Assembly (NCBI GenBank): GCA_048054495.1
Contig: JBGMQN010000094.1
Span: 1 to 29,926, forward strand
Source of the DNA: JADFRG01 sp048054495
GTDB lineage: Bacteria; Chloroflexota; Anaerolineae; Anaerolineales; E44-bin32
Length of the DNA stretch: 29,926 nt
Direction of reading: 5' to 3'
In this document: positions 1-7,291 of the stretch, piece by piece
How positions within the stretch are numbered: position 1 is the stretch's first letter
Layout: every line of letters begins with the position of its first letter
Made by a program: the position numbers and the translations under genes
Notes under the pieces: model-generated
Databases searched by the model: none
What the model saw: only the letters and a program-made list of their open reading frames with translations
Told to the model about the DNA's origin: nothing

Positions 1-1001
1 ACCATGCGATCCAAACTGAAGGCTTCCTCCGCTCTAGCCCGCGCGCCGGCGCGGAAGCGAGGCTGCTCTCCCAAAACCTCTCGGGTGGCTTCCACCAGCC
101 GCTTCACATCTGGAGTTTCCAGTTTCCATGCGTCCCCGCCGTAGGCAGAGAGGCGGCCGGACGATCCGGTGACCAGCTCGGGGAGTGCCCCCGTATCGTA
201 GGCAACCACCGGCAGCCCACACGCCATCGCCTCGATGACCGCGTTGGGGCAGGCGGGATGAATGTCCCCGGCGAAGAGCACATGCGCAGAGCGGTCCAGG
301 GCGGGGATGTCTGCCGGCTCAACGACTCCGCGCCAGCCCACAATCAACTCGCTCTCTGGATCGATGGTCTGGTGCACACGCCCGGGAACCTGGCCGGCGA
401 CCGTCAGCTCCACTTTCCGTCCAGTTTCCTGAGCCACGCGTTGAGCCAATTCAATCCCCGCCTGCAGGCCGGTCTCGTATCCGCCGGCGTAATTGCCTTC
501 CACCATGAGCAAGCGGATGCGATCGTCCGGACGAGTCTCCTCACCCTCCGGGGAGTACACGTCCAAGGGAACGCCGTTGTACACAACGCTGGAGGGCACC
601 GGAGCGGAGCCGTAGCGATCCTCCCACCAGTCTTTGGCAAACCGACTTTGGTAGACCACATGATCTGCCAGACGATTTCTCACCCAGCGCAGGAGCAAGT
701 TGTTTCGTTCCGCTCGGAGGAAGTGCCGTACCCCGGTCGGCTGGCGCCGATGCAGCCAGTTGATCCCATTGAGGCGCTGCACGATCCGGCTGCCCCGCTG
801 GCGTGCGCGTCGCAGGCCGATCAGATTGCGACTACCGCCAATTACGAGGATCGGATCTTGCCGGCCCTTGCTCGGATCCCATCCGATCTCCACCCCTCGG
901 CCTTCCAGGCCCCTCACCAGGCGGCGCTGGAACGCCGCCGGCCCGGCCACACCGGTGAGCCGAGTGGTGAAGGTGACCCGTCGGAGAGGCACCTTACTCA
1001 C
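1..1001 (-). CDS. Glycosyltransferase family 4 (GT-B), 3' end cut by window edge
   Basis: The minus strand is open from a GTG at 1001 to the window edge, giving 333 residues with no stop. The start is preceded by a GAGGGG Shine-Dalgarno sequence and begins VSKVPLRRVTF. The C-terminal half has the GT4 donor-site pattern: ACPNAVIEAMACGLPVVAYD at about 250-269, then GALPELV. The first Glu of the usual E-x7-E motif is Pro249 here; the second is Glu257. An acceptor-domain segment (VVYQSRFAKDWW, then VVYNGVPLD) is also typical. The family transfers sugars from nucleotide donors, usually in the cytoplasm, during capsule, exopolysaccharide or lipid-linked glycan assembly. It lies 118 bases downstream of wecB on the same strand, so it is probably the transferase of that cluster. 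Donor and acceptor cannot be told from the sequence. Only the last few dozen residues should be missing. Confidence 0.88.
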   Translation of the reverse strand, partial: MSKVPLRRVTFTTRLTGVAGPAAFQRRLVRGLEGRGVEIGWDPSKGRQDPILVIGGSRNLIGLRRARQRGSRIVQRLNGINWLHRRQPTGVRHFLRAERNNLLLRWVRNRLADHVVYQSRFAKDWWEDRYGSAPVPSSVVYNGVPLDVYSPEGEETRPDDRIRLLMVEGNYAGGYETGLQAGIELAQRVAQETGRKVELTVAGQVPGRVHQTIDPESELIVGWRGVVEPADIPALDRSAHVLFAGDIHPACPNAVIEAMACGLPVVAYDTGALPELVTGSSGRLSAYGGDAWKLETPDVKRLVEATREVLGEQPRFRAGARARAEEAFSLDRM

Positions 1002-1119
1002 GCGATCCCCTCACTGGACTTTCCCCCCATTGCATATCGAAGTGCCTGTTCCAACCGGTTTTTGGGATACGCAAACGAACCATCGCTGTGCGCTCGGCAC
1101 AAGGCGCATATTCGACCCG

Positions 1120-2247
1120 CTACGCAGGCTTCCCCTCCGCAGTCAGAAGCGCCTCGACGATGCGTTCTGCGGCATGCCCATCGCCAAATGGGTTCACGGC
1201 CGTAGCCATTGCCGTGTAAGCCTGAGGCTCATCCATCAGCCGGCGCACTTCGCTGACGATCCGATCGGTATCGGTGCCAACCAGGAGGGCGGTTCCCGCT
1301 TCAATGGCCTCTGGCCGCTCGGTTCGTTCCCGCATCACCAACACCGGCGTTCCCAGACCGGGCGCCTCCTCCTGAATTCCCCCTGAATCGGTGAGGATGA
1401 TGTGGGCGCGCTTGATCAGATGCACCATGGGCAAATAAGCCATCGGCCCGATCAAGTGGATGTTCGGCACACCGGAAAGCATGCGCCTTGCCGGATCCTG
1501 CACCCTGGGATTCAGGTGAACGGGGTAGATCAGGTGCGTGCTTCCTTCGTAGTGCTGCGCGATTTCCCTCAGCGCCTCAAAAATGCGTTCTAAAGGCTCT
1601 CCGAAGTTCTCTCTGCGATGGGCGGTGACCAGAATGATCTTCTGGTGCTCAAGGCCTGCCAACGGACCTGTAAATAGGTCGACCGGCCGCTCGATCACGA
1701 CATTCAGCGCATCGATTACGGTGTTACCCGTCACGACGATCTTTTCGGGGGGTACAGATTCTCTTAGTAAGTTGTCCTGAGCCCGCGCGGTAGGTGCGAA
1801 ATGGAGATCTGCCACCGCTCCGAGCACGCGGCGGTTGATTTCTTCAGGAAAGGGCTGGTACTTGTCACCGGTTCGAAGCCCGGCTTCCACATGGCCCACC
1901 TTCACACGGTGGTAGTACGCCAGCAGGGCGGCGCTCATCACCGTGGTCGTATCGCCTTGCACGAGCACCCAGTCCGGTTGGACCGCATCAATGACGGGTT
2001 CGAGCCCCAAAAAAACGTTCGCCGTAAGTTCGTTAAGCGGTTGGGCGGGCAGCATGATGTCGAGATCGTAGTCGGGATGGATGTCAAAGAGCTCCAGGAC
2101 CTGATCCAGCATCTCTCTGTGCTGAGCGGTGATGCAGACGATCGACTCGACGGCGGCGGATTCACTCAACCGCTTGAGGACCGGTGCCATCTTGATCGCT
2201 TCCGGCCGCGTACCGAAGATCGACAGCGCACGAAGCGGCTCAGACAT
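1120..2247 (-). CDS. wecB: UDP-N-acetylglucosamine 2-epimerase, non-hydrolysing
   Basis: This 375-residue protein interconverts UDP-GlcNAc and UDP-ManNAc in the cytoplasm. It has the family N-terminus FGTRPEAIKMAP (residues 11-22), then QGDTTTVMSAA, GHVEAGLRTGD, PFPEEINRR, VTAHRRENFGEPL and LTDSGGIQEEAP. The acidic residues and His used for catalysis in WecB/MnaA enzymes are in these motifs, so it should be active. The ATG at 2247 is chosen because AAAGG precedes it and it gives the usual length. A TTG at 2283, overlapping the wecC stop, would add 12 residues with no family match. It lies 32 bases after wecC, so both are probably on one transcript; its product feeds WecC. Confidence 0.95.
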   Translation of the reverse strand: MSEPLRALSIFGTRPEAIKMAPVLKRLSESAAVESIVCITAQHREMLDQVLELFDIHPDYDLDIMLPAQPLNELTANVFLGLEPVIDAVQPDWVLVQGDTTTVMSAALLAYYHRVKVGHVEAGLRTGDKYQPFPEEINRRVLGAVADLHFAPTARAQDNLLRESVPPEKIVVTGNTVIDALNVVIERPVDLFTGPLAGLEHQKIILVTAHRRENFGEPLERIFEALREIAQHYEGSTHLIYPVHLNPRVQDPARRMLSGVPNIHLIGPMAYLPMVHLIKRAHIILTDSGGIQEEAPGLGTPVLVMRERTERPEAIEAGTALLVGTDTDRIVSEVRRLMDEPQAYTAMATAVNPFGDGHAAERIVEALLTAEGKPA

Positions 2248-2279
2248 CTGACCTTTCAAACCCGAAGGCGCCGAGCAGT

Positions 2280-3569
2280 TCAAGCATCTGGCGTTCCGAT
2301 TCCTAGCGTGGAGATTTGGAACCCGGCTGCTCGCCAGGATTCCGTTTCCCAGGCGCCACGCAGATCCACCGCCACGCGCCCCGTCATCGCCTGTGCGGCA
2401 CGCTGCGGGTCGAGTTCTAAGAACTCGCGGTGGTCCACCAGGAGGGCGACGGCATCCGCTCCTTCCAAGGTGGCCTCCAGGGAGTGCTCCGCCACTGCTC
2501 CTTCGACGGATGCGTCTTGGGCGTACGGCTCGAAAGTATGTACTTCGGCGCCGCCTGCCACCAAGCGGGCCACAATTTCGATGGCGGGGCTTAGACGCAG
2601 ATCCCCGACGTTGGACTTATACGAGAGCCCGAGCGCGGCGATGCGTTTGCCGCTGAGCCCCCCTAGCGCCCGCTCAATGAGCTCTGCCGAGTGCGCGGGC
2701 TGCCTGTCATTTACCGCCATGGCCTGCTGAATGAGCGGAGTGAGATCCGGCGTGGCTTCAACGAGAAACCAGGGATCGACCGCGATGCAGTGTCCTCCAA
2801 CCCCGGGTCCGGGCTGGAGGATCTCCACCCGCGGATGACGGTTGGCCAGGCGAATCGCTTCCCAGACATCCACACCCAGCCGTTCGGCCAGCTGCGAGAA
2901 TTCGTTCGCCACAGCGATGTTGATGTCCCGATAGGTGTTCTCCATCAGCTTGACCATCTCGGCCGTCGTAGCATCCGTGAGCAGGATCTCTCCTTCGACG
3001 AAGGCACGATATAGATCTCTTCCCGCTTCCGCGGAGGCGGCATCGATGCCACCGATAACGCGGACGTTTTCCACCAACTCTTGCAAGATGCGGCCCGGCA
3101 GCGCTCGCTCGGGAGTGTAGGCCAGGAAGAAATCGGGGCCGGCCGCCAATCCGGAGCGTTCAAGGATCGGAGCGATCTGGTCGAGCGTGGTGCGCGGTGG
3201 ACAGGTCGATTCCAGCATCACCAGATTGCCCACGCGCAGATGGGGAACGATGGCCTCCGCCGCTTCCACCACGTGGCTCAAATCGGCCTTGTTATCTGCT
3301 GTGACCGGAGTTGGCACGGCGATGACAAAGGCCTCTGCCTCTTCGGGACGATCGCTCACCCTTAGATTTCCCGAACCGAGCGCTTCCTGAGCCAGCTCAT
3401 GCAGCCCCGGCTCCTGGATGTGGATATGGCCCGCCTTCAAGCTGTTCAGAACCTTTTGATCCACGTCCACCCCAATGACCTTGAGGCCAGACTTGGCAAA
3501 GGTGCTTGCGGTGGGCAGCCCGATGTATCCCAACCCCAGCACACAGACGCTCTGGAAATGCACTCGCAT
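2280..3569 (-). CDS. wecC: UDP-N-acetyl-D-mannosamine dehydrogenase (nucleotide-sugar dehydrogenase)
   Basis: This 429-residue enzyme is predicted to oxidise UDP-ManNAc to UDP-ManNAc-uronate with two NAD+. Features seen are a Rossmann motif GLGYIGLPTA (12-21), ESTCPPRTT (120-128), YTPERALPG (151-159), the central helix ELVKLMENTYRD-like stretch around 204-214, and the catalytic loop GPGVGGHCIAVDPWF with Cys261. The C-terminal domain has LGLSYKSNVGDLR, the third domain of this family. Adjacent wecB makes UDP-ManNAc the most likely substrate; UDP-GlcNAc or another sugar cannot be excluded by motif alone. The ATG at 3569 follows GGGAGAG closely; a GTG two codons later has better spacing and is a real alternative. 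An extended -10 lies just upstream. Confidence 0.93.
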   Translation of the reverse strand: MRVHFQSVCVLGLGYIGLPTASTFAKSGLKVIGVDVDQKVLNSLKAGHIHIQEPGLHELAQEALGSGNLRVSDRPEEAEAFVIAVPTPVTADNKADLSHVVEAAEAIVPHLRVGNLVMLESTCPPRTTLDQIAPILERSGLAAGPDFFLAYTPERALPGRILQELVENVRVIGGIDAASAEAGRDLYRAFVEGEILLTDATTAEMVKLMENTYRDINIAVANEFSQLAERLGVDVWEAIRLANRHPRVEILQPGPGVGGHCIAVDPWFLVEATPDLTPLIQQAMAVNDRQPAHSAELIERALGGLSGKRIAALGLSYKSNVGDLRLSPAIEIVARLVAGGAEVHTFEPYAQDASVEGAVAEHSLEATLEGADAVALLVDHREFLELDPQRAAQAMTGRVAVDLRGAWETESWRAAGFQISTLGIGTPDA

Positions 3570-3590
3570 CTCTCCCGACAGCGGGCGCTT

Positions 3591-3599
3591 ATTATGACA
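3591..3599 (-). promoter_or_regulatory. Extended -10 promoter for the wecC-wecB-GT4 cluster
   Basis: Read on the minus strand this is TGT followed by CATAAT, five of six matches to TATAAT with the TGn extension. It ends 21 bases before the wecC ATG, so the leader would be about 15 bases and would include GGGAGAG. No convincing -35 is seen. Confidence 0.5.
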
Positions 3600-3849
3600 T
3601 AAACCGGCGTGACCCCCGGCCACGGCCGGGGTTCTTGAAGTAGGGAAGCGGATCGATTCATTCGAGAAACGGCCTCTTGAGGGGCGTGGTGTGATGCGGA
3701 AGGGCTGGCACCGGATGAAATTGTAAACTCACGAAACGGGAACGATTCCTCGGCTACTCGCCGAGGGGACTTGCTGGGGTAGCGGATGTGGATGGACGAG
3801 ACCGATGGTATTGGGGACGCCCACACGCGAGGTCGAGCCAGCGAAAGTT

Positions 3850-4025
3850 GGAGATTGCTTCGNNNNNNNNNNNNNNNNNNNNNNNNNNNNNNNNNNNNNN
3901 NNNNNNNNNNNNNNNNNNNNNNNNNNNNNNNNNNNNNNNNNNNNNNNNNNNNNNNNNNNNNNCTCGCAATGACATGAGCGAAGAATTGAACCAAGTGTCA
4001 TTGCGAGCGCAGCGAAGCAATCTCC
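3850..4025. repeat. Dispersed palindromic repeat element, interrupted by scaffold gap
   Basis: The left arm begins GGAGATTGCTTCG (3850-3862), runs into the N gap, and resumes as CTCGCAATGACA (3963-3974). After 21 bases the right arm is TGTCATTGCGAG (3996-4007), CGCAG, CGAAGCAATCTCC (4013-4025). Both visible left pieces are exact reverse complements of the right-arm pieces (12/12 and 13/13). The motif resembles the GATTGCTTCG/CATTGCGAG intergenic repeat family found in many copies in Chloroflexota and some other genomes. Transcribed, it would fold into a long stem. It ends 43 bases before the next start codon. A small extra hairpin CGCGC-GGAT-GCGCG follows. Confidence 0.85.
3863..3962. other. 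Scaffold gap of exactly 100 N
   Basis: Exactly 100 N, the usual placeholder for unknown gap length. It sits inside the left arm of the palindromic repeat, which probably caused the contig break. Confidence 0.95.
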
Positions 4026-4068
4026 TCGCGCGGATGCGCGCAGGGGGATGGCATGGAGATGAAATGTT

Positions 4069-5979
4069 ATGACTGATCGCCTGAGGCAATGGGTCCTTCC
4101 AATCCTGATCGTCACCATGGGTATGCAGCTGCTGAGGCTTTTCATCGGCAGCCTCACCTGGTATCTGCGGGATACGGTCGGCGTTTCCGCCTTCTCTCTT
4201 GCTCCCTACGCGTTGGGCACTTTCCTGATCGCGCTGCTAGCGCCTCTGCTTTGGCGGGTGGCCGGCCCCAGGCTGGCGCTATGGATTTCAGCCGGCGGCG
4301 TTGCGGCTTTGCGGCTGATCGAGCAGGTCGTCACCGATCCCGGCCTCGATCTGTGGCTGAGCATGGCCGGATTAGCGGCCTTCCTTCTCTATCTACCCAC
4401 TTTCATGGGCCAGCTGAGAGCCACCACAGATAATGCAGCCCCACGCTGGGCATACGGTTTTGTTCTCGGCCTGGCATTCGACACGGCGCTGCGCGGCGCC
4501 TTCGGCAACGTCGACCTCACGTGGATGGCCGGCACGGTTCCCCTGCTTGTCACTGCGCTCATCTCTGCGCTAGCACTCTGGGCCGTTTGGAAGGAGCCCG
4601 CTGCGGAGCCGGAGGCGAATACTGAAACCACCTGGTCCGGGGCAGTTCCACTGATCGCGATTGGCGCCTTCTTGCTGCTGGAGCTGCTGATTTTCCAGAG
4701 CCCGGGATTGCTGGGTGAATTGAGCGGCATCGGCCCATCTGCCGCATTTCTTATCGTCATGATCGGCAACCTGCTGTTGGTCATGGGAATTTTCTATGGT
4801 CTTGCCCGACCGGAAACCTTCCGTGCCACCCTGGCGTTGGCGGCCGGCGCTTATCTTGTGCTGGCGATCGTTACTGCCAATCAGGCGGGATTTGCGGTGC
4901 TGCTGACCGCCGCAGTGAGCCAATTCGTGTTGGGCTGGGGATGGGCGCTCCTCAGCGTGCGCGCCAGTTCCGCCGTGCGCGCCGGCCTCACGCGTACCGG
5001 TGTGATGCTGCCGCTCGGTACGCTGCTGTTCCTGGTGCTTGTCTTTGCCTTTTACCTTTCGCTTGACATCGCGCTACCGTTCCCGCGAAGCGCGATCCCG
5101 CCCGCCTCGGCCGGGTTATTCGGCCTATTGTTGCTGTTGGCTACGCGCGGATTGCAGGTTCCGACCTCGGAAGGCGAGGCGATCCCGGTCTGGACCGCGG
5201 GCGCGCTTGTGGTCGTGCCGTTGGCAGTCTGGGTCCTGGCGGGACCCACGCCGGCTCCCATTCCACCCACGGGAGCACCAGTAAAGGTGATGACCTACAA
5301 CATCCACTCTGCGTTCGGCAGTCTGGGTCGTCACGACCCGGAGGCCATCGCGCAAGTGATTGAGGATAGCGGTGCGCAGGTGGTGGCCCTGCAGGAGATC
5401 AGCCGCGATCGACTGCTGGATGGCGGCAGCGACCTGGTGACCTGGCTTTCCCGCCGGCTGGACATGCCGATCGTCTTCAATGGCACGGAGGAGCCCCATT
5501 GGGGTAACGCGATCCTCTCGCGCCTCCCGGTCCTGGCCCACGGATCCGGGGAGCTCCCTCGGGACGGCTCGCTCATCGGTCGCGGCTACACCTGGGCCGA
5601 GATCGACGTAGGCGCTGACGATCCGCTGCTGGTTGTCAATACCCATCTCCATCAGATAGAAGAGGATCACGACGTCCGCCTCGAGCAGGTTCCCGTGTTG
5701 TTGGATTTCTGGGATGGCCGCCCCAACCTGATACTTCTCGGCGACTTGAACGCCGAACCCGATGCGCCGGAGATAGCGCTCCTGGCAGAGGCGGGGCTGA
5801 TCGATTCGTGGCTGGAGTCCGGCTCCGGTCCAGGGCTGACCTGGAGCGTTGTAGATCCACAGAAGCGCATCGATTGGATCTGGCATTCACCTGACCTCGT
5901 TGGCACCCAGGCTGAACTCATCCAGACTTTGGCCTCGGACCACCTTCCGCTTGTGGTGCAGATCGCGGTGACGCCCTGA
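4069..5979 (+). CDS. Polytopic membrane protein with C-terminal endonuclease/exonuclease/phosphatase (EEP) domain
   Basis: A 636-residue protein. Residues 1-395 carry about 12-13 hydrophobic segments (for example 9-30, 42-63, 95-113, 188-208, 222-245, 312-332, 372-392). A Pro-rich linker (TPAPIPPTGAP) leads to an EEP-fold domain at 405-636. That domain has all the family motifs: VMTYNIH, VVALQEI, WGNAILSR, VVNTHLH, LLGDLNAEPD near 558, RIDWIW, and SDHLPLVV near 623. The EEP fold is a metal-dependent phosphoesterase acting on DNA, phosphoinositides, sphingomyelin or other phosphodiesters. A membrane anchor argues for a lipid or cell-surface substrate rather than DNA, but this is inference. Architecture recalls CWH43-type proteins. 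The ATG follows GGAG 12 bases upstream, just outside the repeat. Confidence 0.85.
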   Translation: MTDRLRQWVLPILIVTMGMQLLRLFIGSLTWYLRDTVGVSAFSLAPYALGTFLIALLAPLLWRVAGPRLALWISAGGVAALRLIEQVVTDPGLDLWLSMAGLAAFLLYLPTFMGQLRATTDNAAPRWAYGFVLGLAFDTALRGAFGNVDLTWMAGTVPLLVTALISALALWAVWKEPAAEPEANTETTWSGAVPLIAIGAFLLLELLIFQSPGLLGELSGIGPSAAFLIVMIGNLLLVMGIFYGLARPETFRATLALAAGAYLVLAIVTANQAGFAVLLTAAVSQFVLGWGWALLSVRASSAVRAGLTRTGVMLPLGTLLFLVLVFAFYLSLDIALPFPRSAIPPASAGLFGLLLLLATRGLQVPTSEGEAIPVWTAGALVVVPLAVWVLAGPTPAPIPPTGAPVKVMTYNIHSAFGSLGRHDPEAIAQVIEDSGAQVVALQEISRDRLLDGGSDLVTWLSRRLDMPIVFNGTEEPHWGNAILSRLPVLAHGSGELPRDGSLIGRGYTWAEIDVGADDPLLVVNTHLHQIEEDHDVRLEQVPVLLDFWDGRPNLILLGDLNAEPDAPEIALLAEAGLIDSWLESGSGPGLTWSVVDPQKRIDWIWHSPDLVGTQAELIQTLASDHLPLVVQIAVTP

Positions 5980-5985
5980 TAGAAT
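5977..5985 (+). promoter_or_regulatory. Extended -10 overlapping the upstream stop codon
   Basis: TGA-TAGAAT, where the TGA is also the stop codon of the EEP gene. It matches TATAAT at five of six positions with the TGn extension. Only nine bases separate it from the next ATG and no Shine-Dalgarno is visible there, so the transcript would be leaderless or nearly so. Confidence 0.5.
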
Positions 5986-5994
5986 CACGCGCAT

Positions 5995-6450
5995 ATGAAG
6001 ATCTCTGTCGGATCTGACGAGCGCAACCCAGTGACGGACGCCGTGGTTGACGAGCTCCGGCGGCGCGGCCATGAGCTGACGCTGCATGGCCCTTTGAAGA
6101 ACGAAGTTGAGCACTGGCCCGGAGTCGCCCGACAAGTGGCCGAAGAAGTTGCCAGCGGGCAGACGAAGGAGGGTCTATTGTTTTGTTGGACAGGTACGGG
6201 GGTCAGCATCGCGGCAAACAAGGTGCCCGGAGTGCGAGCCGCACTCTGTCTGGACTCCGAAACCGCACGCGGAGCCCGCATCTGGAATAACGCCAATCTG
6301 CTGTGCATGTCCTTGCGCATTACTTCCGAAGCGGTCGCCAAGGAGATCCTTGAGGCCTGGTTCTCGACCGACTACGAGCCAAATCCTGAAGACGACGCTC
6401 GTCTGCGCGAGCTGGCTGAGATCGAAGCCGATCACCTGCTCGAACCTTAG
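5995..6450 (+). CDS. RpiB/LacA/LacB-family sugar-phosphate isomerase-like protein, altered active site
   Basis: A 151-residue protein with the RpiB fold signature SIAANKVPGVRAALC (71-85), normal family length and a conserved C-terminal helix. Relative to ribose-5-phosphate isomerase B, the catalytic Cys is kept (Cys64 in LFCWTGTGVS) with the following Thr66, but Gly after Cys is Trp65, the His of GSDHxG is Glu9 (GSDERN), and the His of the REHNxAN motif is Trp97 (RIWNNAN). These positions bind and open the sugar ring in RpiB, so it probably acts on a different phosphosugar or a different reaction. It is 15 bases after the EEP gene and 33 before a CPBP protease gene. No Shine-Dalgarno; see the -10 at 5977. 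Confidence 0.85.
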   Translation: MKISVGSDERNPVTDAVVDELRRRGHELTLHGPLKNEVEHWPGVARQVAEEVASGQTKEGLLFCWTGTGVSIAANKVPGVRAALCLDSETARGARIWNNANLLCMSLRITSEAVAKEILEAWFSTDYEPNPEDDARLRELAEIEADHLLEP

Positions 6451-6483
6451 GCTGGGCCAGAGCCTCCGATCGCTCCCATTACC

Positions 6484-7254
6484 ATGTTCAACGTAGCCCT
6501 CTTCACTCTCCTCGTAGCGGTTTCCATCCCCGGAATCCTCATTGCCAGCTATCGGCAGGTTAAAACGCTCCGACGGACCATGACGCGTTCGCGGAGCGCA
6601 ATACCGCCGCGCTCCACGCTGGTTGTGGTGGGAATAGTGCAGAACCTGGTTCTGGTGGCTATCGCGGCTGCGATAGGTACCGCCCTGGCGCCCAGAGTCG
6701 GTCTGAGCGCCCCCGTGTTTGAGGCCGTTTCCGGCGGCGAGCCAGTCCCTTCCGACCTGACCTCGATGATTTTTCCCTCGTTGGCGCTCACCGGACTCCT
6801 GGTGATCCCTTTCCTGCTCGCCTACTATGGCTACATTCTTCCCAGGCTGGGTAAGAAAACGGTGAAGGTAGTTGAGGAGATCCGCATCCAGCTTGGCCTC
6901 GCGGGACGATTGCTGTATGGCGGCATTGTGGAGGAGATCCTGACCCGATGGGGGTTAATGACGCTGCTGGTCTGGCTGGGCTCCCTGGTGGTTGGAACCG
7001 CCTCTCCACCGGTTACCTGGGCCGCCATCGTGATTTCGGGTCTGCTCTTTGGTTTGGCCCACCTGCCTGGCTTGCTTTCAGCCGGCGCCCAGAGATCCCC
7101 TCTGCTCCTGGCTTCGGTCCTGGGAACTAACCTGTGGGTTTCGCTGGGTTTTGGCTGGCTTTACTGGCAGTACGGTCTGATCGCCGCCATAGCGAGCCAC
7201 ATGCTATTCCATCTGGCCTGGTACCCGTTCGATCGGCGCTACGCGAGCTCGTAG
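6484..7254 (+). CDS. CPBP-family intramembrane metalloprotease (CAAX protease-like)
   Basis: A 256-residue, strongly hydrophobic protein with about seven membrane segments. It carries the CPBP/Abi motifs in order: EE-x3-R as Glu150-Glu151-Arg155 (VEEILTRWG), F-x3-H as Phe189-His193 (FGLAHLPG) and a final HMLFH (His239, His243). These residues form the metal site of Rce1-type proteases, so the protein is likely catalytic. Bacterial members are linked to maturation of peptides or secreted proteins and to self-immunity; no bacteriocin gene is adjacent, so the substrate is unknown. The ATG has no obvious Shine-Dalgarno, and the gene is 33 bases after the isomerase gene, so it may be translated from a shared transcript. 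Confidence 0.88.
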   Translation: MFNVALFTLLVAVSIPGILIASYRQVKTLRRTMTRSRSAIPPRSTLVVVGIVQNLVLVAIAAAIGTALAPRVGLSAPVFEAVSGGEPVPSDLTSMIFPSLALTGLLVIPFLLAYYGYILPRLGKKTVKVVEEIRIQLGLAGRLLYGGIVEEILTRWGLMTLLVWLGSLVVGTASPPVTWAAIVISGLLFGLAHLPGLLSAGAQRSPLLLASVLGTNLWVSLGFGWLYWQYGLIAAIASHMLFHLAWYPFDRRYASS

Positions 7255-7270
7255 CCAAAGCCCCTGAGTG

Positions 7271-7276
7271 TACAAT
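7271..7276 (+). promoter_or_regulatory. Possible -10 element before the SerA-like gene
   Basis: TACAAT, five of six matches to TATAAT, 15 bases before the ATG at 7292, with no Shine-Dalgarno between. There is no good -35, and the TG directly before it lacks the spacer base of an extended -10. Confidence 0.35.
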
Positions 7277-7291
7277 AGCCGGGTTCTCACT

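Larger units (their letters stand above)
3570..4068. other. Gene-free interval between divergent units, with hairpins and a repeat
   Basis: No credible gene lies in these roughly 500 bases; open frames crossing them exist only because the N run reads through. The interval holds the wecC promoter, a GC-rich hairpin at 3614-3631 (8-bp stem CCCCGGCC, two-base loop), a second hairpin at 3748-3766 (CCTCGGC, five-base loop TACTC, GCCGAGG), and the palindromic repeat with the assembly gap. Neither hairpin is followed by a T-run on either strand, so they are not clear intrinsic terminators. The stretch 3767-3849 shows nothing I recognise. Confidence 0.6.

Noticed and set aside
258..1205. Long plus-strand open frame of 315 codons
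   Set aside because: It is antisense to the GT4 gene, whose minus-strand product has clear family motifs; the plus frame has no recognisable domain and exists through high-GC codon bias.
1801..2730. Plus-strand open frame of 309 codons
   Set aside because: It lies opposite wecB and wecC and has no domain pattern.
3614..3631. Intrinsic terminator or polysaccharide-operon ops element upstream of wecC
   Set aside because: The GC hairpin has no T-run, there is no plus-strand gene before it, and no ops/JUMPstart sequence is present.
3446..4157. Several frames running through the first N gap
   Set aside because: Unknown bases read as X keep them open; the parts outside are intergenic repeat or antisense to wecC. 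The LLRCARND-type peptide is a translation of the palindromic repeat.
5125..5886. Minus-strand frame of 253 codons
   Set aside because: It is opposite the EEP domain, whose motifs are all on the plus strand.
6484..7254. CPBP protease as part of a bacteriocin or abortive-infection system
   Set aside because: No small peptide gene, modification enzyme or toxin is adjacent; neighbours are metabolic genes.
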